Shown here one piece after another: positions 1 to 10,100 of a stretch of 64,000 nt of DNA (position 1 is the stretch's first letter; each line of letters opens with the position of its first letter). The translations under genes were made by a program, and so were the position numbers. This DNA is from Metridium senile (Eukaryota > Cnidaria > Anthozoa > Actiniaria > Metridiidae), in contig OX459099.1 in NCBI GenBank assembly GCA_949775045.1, positions 1,768,501 to 1,832,500 of the forward strand, in the 5' to 3' direction. The notes beneath the pieces are model-generated. The model worked only from the letters and a program-made list of their open reading frames with translations. It searched no databases and had not been told where the DNA came from.

Positions 1-399
1 GATTCTTTTTAAGCTGACTTGCCATCATAGGATACTGTTTAGAACATGTTAAAAATATTTTCTTATAAACGTTTTTTTGGAGCAAAGTGAATAGATCAAT
101 GTTTATTTTGTAAAAAAAGTTGTAACCTCCCCCAATGGTTTGATGATGATTACAGTGATGATGATGAAGATAATGATGTCAATGATAGTGATAAAATGAT
201 GATGATAATAATACTGATGATATTAGTTGTCATTGCAGTGGTGAAAATGATAATATTAATGTGTTGCAGTGATGATGATAATGATACTAATCATCATGAT
301 GGAATGCTGATAATGTTGATGAGATGGATTGATGAAGTTTATAATTTTAATACTGGCAATGATTGACAGGTGTTTTTGCTTCTTCTTTTTTAAATACAG
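1..399. other. Presumed intron, ATG-rich low-complexity DNA
   Basis: The stretch is AT-rich, with clustered GATGAT-type trinucleotides at about 140-340. No coding exon is seen. If the terminal exon at 400-478 is real, this is the last intron of that gene. Confidence 0.4.
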
Positions 400-478
400 G
401 GATCCATATCCTCCAAAGCAACCCTCAAAGAAATCATCAATAAAAAGAAAAAACACACAACCTTATGATGGATTGTAA
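400..478 (+). CDS. Possible terminal coding exon of an unrecognised gene
   Basis: A pyrimidine-rich tract ends in an acceptor AG at 398-399. It is followed by an open stretch that reads (from 401) DPYPPKQPSKKSSIKRKN and then TQPYDGL before a TAA at 476-478. A poly(A) signal AATAAA lies at 741-746. The peptide is short, basic and low in complexity, so the family cannot be named. The rest of the gene would lie left of the window. A second frame is also open to a TGA near 467, so frame choice is uncertain. This is inference from splice and poly(A) signals only. Confidence 0.3.
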
Positions 479-820
479 GACTGTCAATGAAAGCACAACA
501 AAATTAGAAATATAGAATTTTTATTGTATAATAATTATATGAAAGATTTTTCTTAAAAAGTGGACTTTTTAATAACAAAATAATTAATTTTTATGTTCTA
601 ATGAATACTGCCTTTTATATTGTTCTTATTTTATTCTAAAATTGCCCGAATAATGCATCAAATTTTTTTATAAATCATTGTTTATATATTGTATATAATG
701 ATATGAGATAGAGCTATAAAGGCAGCAATATCCATATAAAAATAAAAATTGTTTATTGATCAGAGTCATAGTAATATTATTTTGGTTAGACAAATTGTTT
801 TTGTGTTCATTTTGCATATA

Positions 821-990
821 CAGTGAAACCCCTCTATTCCGTACAGAAGAATAATGTCCGGTTTAGTGGGGGGTTCCAGTTTACTGAGGTTTTATTTTCA
901 GCTGCAAGAAATTTGAGACTAAAAAATGTATCTGGTTAAGAGAAATGCCCAGTGTTTTGAGGGTGAAGTATCAAGGGATTCCTCTGTATT
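821..990. mobile_element. Tc1/mariner-like miniature element remnant
   Basis: The left end reads TA then CAGTGAAACCCCTCTATTCC, the usual TA/CAGT start of Tc1/mariner-type terminal repeats. A decayed right end may lie near 975-990 (CCTCTGTA). No transposase is present. Confidence 0.35.
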
Positions 991-1168
991 TTAGATTTTT
1001 ATCCTCATCTTTCCTATTTTGAAGCGAGCCCGAGCGAGCGAGCAAGGCAGCAGATCTAATCTGTAGAGGAGCAAAATTCTCGATTTTGCTTTTAACCACA
1101 GTTTCTCATTCTATTAACCACAATGCCTCATTCTATCATTTGTAGCCTGTGTCACATCCGGACATTTG

Positions 1169-1399
1169 TTTTGAGATCGACTCCCTGTTGTTTGGGATAG
1201 GTTTAGTAACATTAAAATTTAGTATTATTAAAATAAGAGTTTTCAAATCTGACACTCGCATAGTTTCATCCCTTCTTGTCTCTTATTTTGATTAGTAGCG
1301 TGCAACGTTAGAATAGACGGTTACAGTCCAGATCCGATTACAGCTTATGTAAACGTGACCCGTAAACCGATCCCAAACAGCAGGGAGTCGATCTCAAAA
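1169..1399. mobile_element. Miniature inverted-repeat element
   Basis: Bases 1169-1198 and 1370-1399 are inverted copies matching at 29 of 30 positions (inner motif GAGATCGACTCCCTG). They enclose about 170 bp with no ORF. This is a non-autonomous DNA transposon or a hairpin derived from one; the family is not identified. Confidence 0.6.
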
Positions 1400-1957
1400 C
1401 ACAGGAAACCCATTTAAAGAGCAAAGTAAACTTTCTAAAGAAAATACGTATGATAAAGCCAGGCTCCCTGTGGATTCTATTGATAATGTAAGGCACATTC
1501 AAATATATCTGAACTGACACAAATTTAGTTATTTCATAATTAACTTTCAATATAAACAGTTGTTCATCCTTTTTCTTCATTTATAAATTGATACAACTTT
1601 GTTACTGTTCCAGTTTTTATACCATGTAATGTTCAATTCTTGATCTCTTACAAATTCAATCAGTTTGTAATATTTTCATGAAACAGTACCACATAACTGA
1701 ATAGTGATTGGTTATAAGTAAACTCACTCTGTTTTCCACTCTACCCTAAATTCTCAAACATTTCCTCAACCTAACTTCCATTCATCTTCATTAAACTACA
1801 AAATCAATATTCCGCCAATTCGCCATTCTATATTTACAATGTACTTGTTGCATGCACTATGAAGCAGCAATGTACTACCTATTAGGTAAGCTAGTAAATT
1901 ATTTATAGTTTTTCCATTTTTTGTTATTGTTGATTGTAATTGCATGACCTTGATGTA

Positions 1958-2104
1958 ATAGATCAAAAACGAGTGCGAGTGTTTGATCAGGGGATCCAAA
2001 CACCGAGAAGCGGATGAAAGCACGAGGCCGCAGGCCGAGTGCTTTTATCCGTTTCGAGGTGTTTGGAGCCCCTGATCAAACACGAAGCACAAGTTTTTGA
2101 TATG
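1958..2104. repeat. Palindromic hairpin, copy 1
   Basis: The left half (ATCAAAAACGAGTGCGAGTG then TTTGATCAGGGG) is answered in inverse near 2045-2104 (CCCCTGATCAAACACG then GTTTTTGAT). This gives a long imperfect stem with a GC-rich centre. The same structure recurs 647 bp downstream. It resembles a miniature inverted-repeat element. Confidence 0.6.
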
Positions 2105-2220
2105 GCTTCTCAAACAAATCACTAAATAAAACATTTTGAACTTTTTATCAAATAATTAGTATCACCCTCTGAGCAAAACATCAATAATATATAACATCAA
2201 CCCAAAACTTTCAACGAATT

Positions 2221-2291
2221 CGTTATTAGCTTAGTTGGTAAATCATTAGAATTGCAAGCCAGAGGTTCCCGGTTCGAGTCACAGGACGTCC
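2221..2291 (+). repeat. tRNA-like (SINE head) sequence, copy 1
   Basis: An A-box-like TAGCTTAGTTGG (2226-2237) and a B-box-like GGTTCGAGTCA (2271-2281) have tRNA spacing. The acceptor and anticodon stems do not pair well, and an A-rich AAAATAAAATAA tail follows. This points to a tRNA-derived SINE-like repeat, not a functional tRNA gene. Confidence 0.55.
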
Positions 2292-2867
2292 AAAATAAAA
2301 TAAAAAATAAATATAAAATAAAAATAAAATGTTAGGCAATTAGTTAGGTAGGTAGGTCAATAAACAGGCATGACAGGTAAAAAAGGAGATAGCAGTGGAA
2401 TAAAGAAAAAAAAGAGTAAATTGGGATGAATGAGAAATTACTTTTAAGCTAATTTATACAGTGTCTTGATCAGTGACTTGATCAGTGACTTGATCAGTGT
2501 CTTGATCAGTGTTTGATCGGTGTATCAAGACCTATGCACGTGACTGAAATACAAAGTTGTAATTGGTCCCTGAGATAATGAATTATTAATGAGTTTGAGA
2601 AGTAATAGATCAAAAACGAGTGCGAGTGTTTGATCAGGGGATCCAAACACCGAGAAGTGGATGAAAGCACGAGGCCGCAGGCCAAGTGCTTTTATCCGCT
2701 TCGAGGTGTTTGGAGCCCCTGATCAAACACGAAGCACGAGTTTTTGATATGGCTTCTCAAACAATTCACTAAATAAAACATTTTGAACTTTTTATCAAAT
2801 AATTAGTATCACCCTCTGAGCAAAACATCAATAATATATAACATCAACCCAAAACTTTCAACGAATT

Positions 2868-2938
2868 CGTTATTAGCTTAGTTGGTAAATCATTAGAATT
2901 GCAAGCCAGAGGTTCCCGGTTCGAGTCACAGGACGTCC
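2868..2938 (+). repeat. tRNA-like (SINE head) sequence, copy 2
   Basis: This is the duplicate of the tRNA-like block at 2221-2291, in the second half of the tandem duplication. The A-box, B-box and A-rich tail are unchanged. Confidence 0.55.
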
Positions 2939-3283
2939 AAAATAAAATAAAAAATAAATATAAAATAAAAATAAAATGTTAGGCAATTAGTTAGGTAGGT
3001 AGGTCAATAAACAGGCATGACAGGTAAAAAAGGAGATAGCAGTGGAATAAAGAAAAAAAAGAGTAAATTGGGATGAATGAGAAATTACTTTTAAGCTAAT
3101 TTATACAGTGTCTTGATCAGTGACTTGATCAGTGACTTGATCAGTGTCTTGATCAGTGTTTGATCGGTGTATCAAGACCTATGCACGTGACTGAAATACA
3201 AAGTTGTAATTGGTCCCTGAGATAATGAATTATTAATGAGTTTGAGAATGTGAACATCAACAGTTTTACATGAGCTTGTGACA

Positions 3284-4033
3284 TTAAAATATAAAAGGGA
3301 TTAAAGTTTTGCGTTGTCTAGGATAAAGTTCTCGTCCTCCAAGTCCATCAAACTCCATCAAGTACGCCTTGTGTTTTTTATAGGCATAAAAAACAAGTGT
3401 CACTGCACTTGCTAACAGAAACACTGCAGCAGGCAGAGTCCATGTTGCAAGCAGAAACCCAACCCATGATACTATCTCAAAGAAATAATGCGGACAAGAA
3501 ACAAACTCGAACATATATCCAGAAGGGATAACATGTTTCGTTTTCGACGACAAGTAAGATTTACGCTTCATCTTTCGAAAGGAGCGTAACAGCAAGTGGC
3601 AATGACAGTTTCCAAATTCCCCAACAAGAAAGACAAAACTGCCAACAACAGCCATCGGTAAGTAGGTAGGTTGATAGTCATTATCGTGACGCACTGCAAT
3701 ACCATTCCAGAAGGCAAACAACCAATAGTATAGAGGAGCACCTACGCTCTCGATGTAAGGCATACTTCTTCGATAATCATGGACAAAAAGTACTTCCATT
3801 GTCCGACGAAGAAAGTGAGCTTCCCACAGCGCAACGAAAAGGTAGCCAATGTACTTTGATTGGCCGAATTGAGAGTCCTTTGGACCAGGTACAAGACAGC
3901 CGGTAGCAGGAAAATAAGGTAGTTTTATCCCTGGAACTGTAAAAGCAACAAGAAAGGCTGCCATTGTTCCTATGTATGTTAGTGCATTGATGAAAACAGG
4001 ATTGCAACCTTTCGAACGTTCTTGGTCCGCCAT
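3284..4033 (-). CDS. Steroid 5-alpha-reductase / trans-2-enoyl-CoA reductase family protein
   Basis: An uninterrupted 249-aa reading frame starts at ATG 4033 (MADQERSKG). A GTG codon upstream at 4045 is open but an unlikely start. The protein has several hydrophobic segments and the C-terminal block typical of the steroid 5-alpha-reductase/TECR fold: GYMFEFVSCPHYFFEIVSW near residues 170-190, then KHKAYLMEF near the C-terminus and a terminal IPFIF. The middle segment HFLRRTMEVLFVHDY is closest to very-long-chain enoyl-CoA reductase (TECR), which does the last step of fatty-acid elongation in the ER membrane. The N-terminal ubiquitin-like part of TECR is absent. The size, about 250 aa, suits the SRD5A branch as well, so the substrate is not assigned. 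Its lack of introns contrasts with its neighbours and could mean a retrocopy. It lies downstream of ATF4 on the same strand. Confidence 0.8.
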   Translation of the reverse strand: MADQERSKGCNPVFINALTYIGTMAAFLVAFTVPGIKLPYFPATGCLVPGPKDSQFGQSKYIGYLFVALWEAHFLRRTMEVLFVHDYRRSMPYIESVGAPLYYWLFAFWNGIAVRHDNDYQPTYLPMAVVGSFVFLVGEFGNCHCHLLLRSFRKMKRKSYLSSKTKHVIPSGYMFEFVSCPHYFFEIVSWVGFLLATWTLPAAVFLLASAVTLVFYAYKKHKAYLMEFDGLGGRELYPRQRKTLIPFIF

Positions 4034-4489
4034 CTTGGTTAACACAGGGAGCCCAAGATATTTTCGTCACGTGAATATCACGCAAACTTTTTTTCCGAAT
4101 TTCAATATTGATGGGGTTCTCTGCGGCAGCTGGGAATACTACTATACTAATGGTCTGAGAATTCCGATCATCCAGGATATATATATCAATACAAACTAGA
4201 TAGGAGCGTCAAGTCAGGCTAGTCATAAGATCTACGTTGGGCTTCCTGTGTTCATTCCTAAAGCATCATGGGGGACTATACGCGACATGACAGAGTCGGG
4301 CTCTTTAGCCAGACTAAGAAGCTCGAGTTAGCAGGGTAAAAAATGAACACAGATCAACCACAGTTTTAGTTTTCAAAGCGTTTATTGTGTACAAAACAGT
4401 GATATAGTACAATGATTATGCATGCAGTAATATATACATTTTATAATAATTTATTGTGCAAATCAAACAAAACTTAAAGCAAGTTATAA
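4034..4489. other. Spacer between the reductase gene and ATF4
   Basis: It contains the reductase 5' flank (E-box-like TCACGTGA near 4068-4075), a GGGCTTCCTGTG block near 4238 that recurs inside the element at 15425-15841, and the ATF4 3'UTR. No ORF is supported. Confidence 0.5.
4450..4455 (-). terminator. Poly(A) signal of the ATF4-type gene
   Basis: AATAAA on the minus strand, about 35 nt after the ATF4 stop. A second AATAAA at 4381-4386 could give a slightly longer 3'UTR. Confidence 0.5.
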
Positions 4490-5718
4490 CTAATCTTGCT
4501 GCTGTCTTTGCTTAGTTTTATATACTTCTATCATCAAGTTTTTCAAATATTCTATTTCTTTGCTAATTGATGCAACTTGATCTTTTAACGTTTTATTTAC
4601 TTTTTCATGTTTTTCGACTTCATCAAAAAGTTGATCCTGTTCACTGCGTTTCTTCACTCTATATCTTGTAGCAGCATCTTTGTTCTGAACACGTTTTCTC
4701 TGTTTCTGAGCTACTGTCTTCACCTTGGGCTTTGGAGTCAACTGCTGTTTTGATGCAGGCCTAGAGTAAGGAGTTGGTCGCTTGGTAGTGCTCTGTGATT
4801 GGGTTTTTCCCTGTGCTTCAGGTTTAGTAGCATCAGCTGTCAGAAGATCTATCAGAGACACAGTGTTATCGCTGCTGTTGTCAGAATAGCTTGAACAAGG
4901 CGAGGATGGGCTAGACTCTAATCTTGAAGATCCCTCACTACCTGTACTAAAGGGAGACGAGGCTTGATACTCTGGAACTTTTTGTTCAGGTGTAAGTGGC
5001 ATCTCTGCTGGGACGGTCATGTTCTCCTCTGCAAGAGGGATTAGCAGTTCATCATTTAAATCTGGAAGAGTATTTCCACAAAGTGTACTGTCAATTTGGG
5101 TTAAATCGTGCAGAGTTGTGTCAGTTCCAGTTAGAGCAGAAGGGTCAAAGCTGTTGAAGTCAAACTTTTCAGTGAACCAGTTTGTCTCCAATAGCTGATT
5201 TCCACCTGAGGACAATAAATGATTTTTGTTTTATAATAGAACTCCAACATTCAACTGGGTTACTAGTTGTTAACGCCATTTTAAATATCTACACTGTGAC
5301 ATTCATGTGATGCAACTCTATTTATTGCAGCTGCTGATGCAATCGTCAAAGTCCGTGATTCAGCAGTTTTTTTGCCAACTCACATTCCCTAGGGGGGAGG
5401 GGGTGATACAGAGAGGCAATGAATATTTCCTAAACCCGCTCAAATTTCAAAACAAATGAAATTAAAAGATTGAAAAGAAAAGTAATGAAAATTATAATTA
5501 CCTCCAAGATCAAGCTCTTGAAGTATTTCTCCCGTCGAGAAATCTTCGTTCTCCTTGGTTGTTATCTGAAACACGTCATCATTCAGACCAGTGCCATCAT
5601 CGTACTGAGGCAAGCAAAGATCGAGGTTGGGAAAGAAATCCATCTCCTCGAAGGAGAGTAGATCTGTAAAATCGTTCATCGTATTCATTTTTGGTTTCTT
5701 TGTATACGTACGGGCCAT
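4490..5718 (-). CDS. ATF4: ATF4-type bZIP transcription factor
   Basis: Two coding exons, 5502-5718 and 4490-5205, join in frame to give 310 aa. The C-terminus is a basic-leucine-zipper: the basic region from about residue 239 contains QNKDAATRYRVKKRSEQ, and the zipper (about 261-300) includes KEIEYLKNLMIEV. These match the ATF4/ATF5 subfamily, not CREB or C/EBP. The N-terminus is acidic (DLLSFEEMDFFPNLD), like the ATF4 transactivation region, and the middle is serine/proline-rich. No DSG-type beta-TrCP degron is evident in the serine-rich part. ATF4 is the effector of the integrated stress response, switching on amino-acid-supply and redox genes. A 5' non-coding exon (to 6113) and two uORFs precede the start codon. 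The start at 5718 is chosen because it opens the acidic domain and is overlapped by uORF2 as in vertebrate ATF4. Confidence 0.92.
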
Positions 5719-6117
5719 CTATAATAATACTTATTTGGTTGTCCAGTAATCGGTTTATGTTTGAGGGTCTGAAACGATGAAGAAACACATACATGGTTAG
5801 CAAACATTGTACATAACGCGGAAATTGTCCAAAAATGCCATTTATTTGAACAATTTTCAGTTTAACATGTAGAAACAGATAGTCAACATCGAAATGATAG
5901 TTATCAAGCATTATTTCATTTTCAAATTGACAAAAATCGCAGTTTTAAAGAGACAGAATTCTTTAGTTTGATCAAAAAACGTGGGCGCGAAGGCACGTTT
6001 TACGCATGGTTGAATCTTTTCGATTTTAAACCCGAAAAACTTCGAATTTTCACATCGATTTTAGTTAAAATAACCAACAAAAACTCCAGTAAACAGTGGT
6101 GTAAATACTTACGCCAT
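5597..6117 (-). promoter_or_regulatory. ATF4 uORF2, 58 codons, overlaps the main start out of frame
   Basis: ATG at 6117 sits five bases before a GTAAGT donor (exon ends at 6113). Splicing to the acceptor before 5768 continues the frame as MAPSNINRLLDNQ through GDGFLSQPRSLL to a TGA at 5597-5599, 58 aa in all. It passes the ATF4 ATG (5718) in another frame and ends about 120 nt inside the coding region. Vertebrate uORF2 is 59 aa and likewise overlaps the ATF4 start. In that system uORF2 blocks ATF4 translation unless eIF2alpha is phosphorylated. The intron inside uORF2 (5769-6112) is visible here. Confidence 0.8.
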
Positions 6118-6169
6118 GGCTGCAATATTGATGCAGAAAAACGCTTTGCAAATTAATGCCAAAAATTCT

Positions 6170-6181
6170 TTACAACGCCAT
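6170..6181 (-). promoter_or_regulatory. ATF4 uORF1 (three codons)
   Basis: On the ATF4 strand ATG at 6181 is followed by two codons and TAA (M-A-L-stop). Vertebrate ATF4 also begins with a three-codon uORF1 that lets 40S subunits resume scanning. It lies 52 nt before uORF2. That it works the same way here is inferred from position and length. Confidence 0.75.
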
Positions 6182-7136
6182 TTTGAAGGGATGATGAAAT
6201 ATACTCGCTAAAAAACGTGTCACAAGTCTTCTAGACGTGGCTGATGCAATACCGCGAAATGATGTCATTTTGAACCAATCACAACAGCGAATTTCCTCTA
6301 AGGAGCCAATCACAAAAGATTCACAATATCGAGAAGCCAGTTTAGTGCTTGTTTCTAACCAGTTTCAAACCAGTTTATCGTGGACTTTGATCCGTTATTT
6401 TTAGCAATATTTATTCCGCCTTCGAAGTAGATGACGTTTTTAATATAAACTTCTTTTTCTATTTGGTTTAACTGCGTTATTGATTTTCCTGAACTGCTTT
6501 TTGAAAAATATAATGTTAAATCCTTAGATATGTCTTTTAAAACAGCTGCATTTTTGTCAGTATGTTTTAAATGAATATTTAGTAAACAACTTCATAAAAA
6601 CGTATTAGCCTACTGTATTAGAAATAACGTTTGATACCTTTGATTTGATAATAACAAAATTATCTAATATTGTTGTTGTCTAGACAACCAGCTCGTTTGC
6701 GGAGGGGAGGGGGCTAAGTGAAGAAATCACTTCTGAGGAGGGGAGGCTAAAAACAGCTTTCTCGAAACTTTGAATTGGGTAGCCTGTGGATTGTTTTCTT
6801 GGCCGCCATTGTTGTTCGTAAAAAATTTGAAAATTTCTCCTTCGTAAACGCTTCTCCTTCCAATAAATTACGTTTGGCGCAAGGAAAACAGGTTTATCAT
6901 TCAATTGGAACTGTTTTAGCAAGACTTTATCTTCTAGGGAGAGCTTTTGACAGCGAGACAGAAAGTACCCGCTTGCAAGCACATGGTCGAGAATTTAATT
7001 GTTTTTCCGGTATTTTATTTTGCTGCTTTGTTAATTACCAAAGAAGGTTTAATACAATTATCAACAGTGAAGCTAGTTTGAGGATGTAAAATGGAAGGAG
7101 AAAGTTCAGTTTCAACGAACTAGCTGTTTCCTCGCT
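6182..7136. promoter_or_regulatory. Head-to-head ATF4 / USP36 promoter interval
   Basis: The interval holds CCAAT boxes near 6274 and 6305 (CCAATCACA), the CARE at 6242-6250 and a GATGTCAT near 6260. The USP36-side 5' leader carries a 10-codon uORF at 7091-7123 (ATGGAAGGAGAA to TAG). No protein-coding gene is seen. Confidence 0.5.
6242..6250 (-). promoter_or_regulatory. C/EBP-ATF response element (amino-acid response element)
   Basis: TGATGCAAT (plus strand; ATTGCATCA on the gene strand) exactly fits the CARE consensus TGATGNAAN bound by ATF4 heterodimers. It lies about 60 bp upstream of uORF1, in the likely core promoter, which suggests autoregulation. Another TGATGCAAT is in the gene's own second intron near 5335. 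Confidence 0.55.
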
Positions 7137-10100
7137 ATGTCTTGTGAAGTGATGTCTTCACAAACGGAACGATTTTCCAAAGACTCTAACGTCATTTCAA
7201 GTAAGCTAGCAAACGATTTGGACGCCAAAGTAACATCCTCGTCCAAGCAAGTACTTCTACAACGTATTGAATTCAAAGCTGCATCAAAACCTGATGAACA
7301 GTACGAAAAATTAAAGAAGAAATATAAACCTTTGAATCAAAGTAGTCCACAAGTGAATGGACATGATAAGCACCATAGTCATGCCAGTAGCTCAAAGCAA
7401 GACGATCTACCAAGTCCAAAGACGGTTTTATGTAATGTTGATAAGATTTCATTACAGTGGAGTAAGCTAAGACGAGTTGGTCCTGGATTAAGTAACCTTG
7501 GCAACACATGTTATTTAAACTCTGTTATTCAAGTACTTACTTACACTGCCCCCCTGGTGAACTTTTTGGCAACACAGGAGCACTCACGAGAATGTAAGTA
7601 TGCTCTGATTTCATACATTTCACAACAGTATTTAAAATAACAATTATTATTATTGGTTTTCTACGTGCCTCTTGCCGAGCTGTTATCCAGGTTTGAGTCC
7701 TGGCTCAGACATGGACCGTAAGTGAGTTGGATTTGTTTCTCCAAGGGTTTTTCTCAGGGTTATGCCTGAGATAAACTGGTGTATAAGTCTAATTTATAAA
7801 AAATAAGGAGTTTCTAGCCAGTATAATTGCAGTGGCCCTTCATATAAATCCACAGCAATATCAAAGTATTTTATATTGTAGGCAGAGCAGTTGGGTTTTG
7901 CATGATGTGTGAGCTACAGCGTCACGTTCTGAGATCATTCAACCATCACCAGAATGAATCAATCAAGCCTTTGGCCATCATACAGAAACTAAGATGTAAG
8001 TAACAAGTTATAAGCCTGCGTTGCACACTCAATTTTGTTATACTCAAATATTCACCAAAATGTAGAGTCTGCTGAACCGTTATGCTTCCTGGTGATGCAT
8101 GATGCATTCGAAGCGCACAAAGGATTGTTTGTCAAAACAAACAGTTCCAAAATGGCGCCTCGAGACAGCAACGATTTCGGTTAATTTTATTACTAATAGA
8201 GCAGCAGAGAGCTTTTGTTGTCCAAGTTACATATAATGTTTTAATGTAAAGGACGTATTTATAGAGGGTTAACACAGGAAACAACTCTCTGGAGCGACGC
8301 CATCTTGGAACTGTTGTGATGCACCAAAAATGCTTTTGATTGACTTATGCTAGCCGGAAGTGCGTGCATGCAAAATCCCCTGGTTATCAGTTTCCAATAT
8401 GCATGTGGTGATGTTTTAAAATAAGACCAGGGATACTTGTTTTCACTTCAAATTCAATAAAAAGTGGACCTAAAAATCCTTCAGTATTGTCTACAAATAA
8501 TAAGAGATTGGTTAAATTTAAAGCAGACTGGTCTGTAAGTGATAAGCACCTTTGAGTAAAGTTAGAATATATATTTAAAATTGGCGCATATAAATCATAT
8601 ATCGTTTCATGCCTCCAAGACAGTAACATTTCATCATTATTTATTTCTGTTGTAGGTATTGCTAAGCATTTGAGATTTGGAAATCAAGAGGATGCACATG
8701 AGTTTCTTCGTTATGTCATTGATGGGATGCAGAAGAGTTGCCTTTATGGATATGAAAAGTAGGTAGCAGGTTTCTCTGACATACACACTTTCCAAGAAAG
8801 TTTGTCACCTGTGAAAAGCACACAAGCTAGTGGCGCAAAGGATCATGGATCAGTTAATGTGCATTTGGAATGCCTTTCTTGTTGTTTGATAATTAAAGTC
8901 AAAATGGACAATTCTCAATAACATATTGACAAGCATAGCAATGTGGCCATGCGTTCTAATAAAGTATACATAGGTAACCCATAATCCCCTGCATTAATAG
9001 CTTGTAGGCGTTTATAATCCCCTGCATTACTAGCTTGTAGGCGTTTCACTTCACGGGTGACAGAGTTTCTCGGAAAGGGTGTATACAATAAAATATAAGT
9101 TGGATCATAACCTTATCAATGACTGAATCAGAATATGGCAACCTATTGTTCTTGACTGGCTATCCCTCTGTTCACTTTGGAACACAATGTAGTTTTTAAC
9201 ATGTATGAGAGGCTAGCCAGTTGAGAACAGTCAAGTAGATTGGCCTATCCAGTCAAGTTGATTCGGTGTGTGGGATGCTATCTTTTTTTTAATCCTTGTT
9301 TTTTTTACAGACTTGACAAAGCATCCAAAGAAACTACTGTCATTCATAGAATATTTAGTGGATATTACAGAAGTCAAGGTTTGTTAAGATATCTTTTTTG
9401 AAACTTGCAAACAGATATTGTAATGCATATATTTAGCATTCTCTTTTAGTAACTAATAAATCATCTTGATGAAGTTTTTATAAGGATTTGTATCCCAGGT
9501 TCTTTCTCAGTTACCCACTGAGCAGAGGTTCCTTTCTCTCTTACCTGGAACAACAAGGAAAGAAACATTTCTTTCCTCATTGTTCCAGGTAAGAGAGAAA
9601 GGAACCTCTGCTCGCAGGTTCTTTCTCAGTATAAGAATCAATGAAAATAATGCTAGTCTTATAATTTATGTTGGTTCTCTTTCAGTGAGATGTCTTATGT
9701 GTCATTATACCTCAAGTACATTTGACCCACTGATGGATGTTATGCTTGATGTAAAGGTATCTAAAAACTGCTAGTTATGACAAATCAATCTGTTGATGAT
9801 GATTATGGTAATGATAGTGATAATGATTCAATGATTGTCATCTCCATCTTAATCATTGAGCTATCATCACCATTATAATCATCAGCAAAATCATAATAAT
9901 AATGACAATAATCATCATCATCATCCACAAACCGTGTTCTGGACCCCCAACTGACTAGCACGGATATAGGAAGCGATTTCTGATTGGCTCATGCCTTCTT
10001 CGATTCTAACATGCTCGCTGATTGGTCAAAAGCTTGTCATAACTATCTTTCATCGCACCAAAGTCCAAAGTTTAATGCTACACATGGTTTTGACCTTTGA

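Larger units (their letters stand above)
479..1954. other. Intergenic spacer with DNA-transposon remnants
   Basis: No coding region is supported. The spacer holds a probable 3'UTR to about 760, a Tc1/mariner-like remnant starting at 821, a GAGC-rich patch near 1025-1050 and a hairpin element at 1169-1399. The remainder is AT-rich DNA without recognisable structure. Confidence 0.6.
1955..3248. repeat. 647-bp tandem segmental duplication
   Basis: Bases 1955-2601 and 2602-3248 are two head-to-tail copies that differ at only a handful of positions (for example AGAAGCGG versus AGAAGTGG). Each copy holds a palindrome of about 145 bp, a tRNA-like block and a short internal TTGATCAGTG array. The near identity implies a recent duplication or gene conversion. 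It abuts the 3' end of the reductase gene at 3284. Confidence 0.9.

Noticed and set aside
2221..2291. Functional tRNA genes at this and the duplicate position, and near 28230
   Set aside because: A and B boxes are present, but the acceptor and anticodon stems do not pair and repeats surround them.
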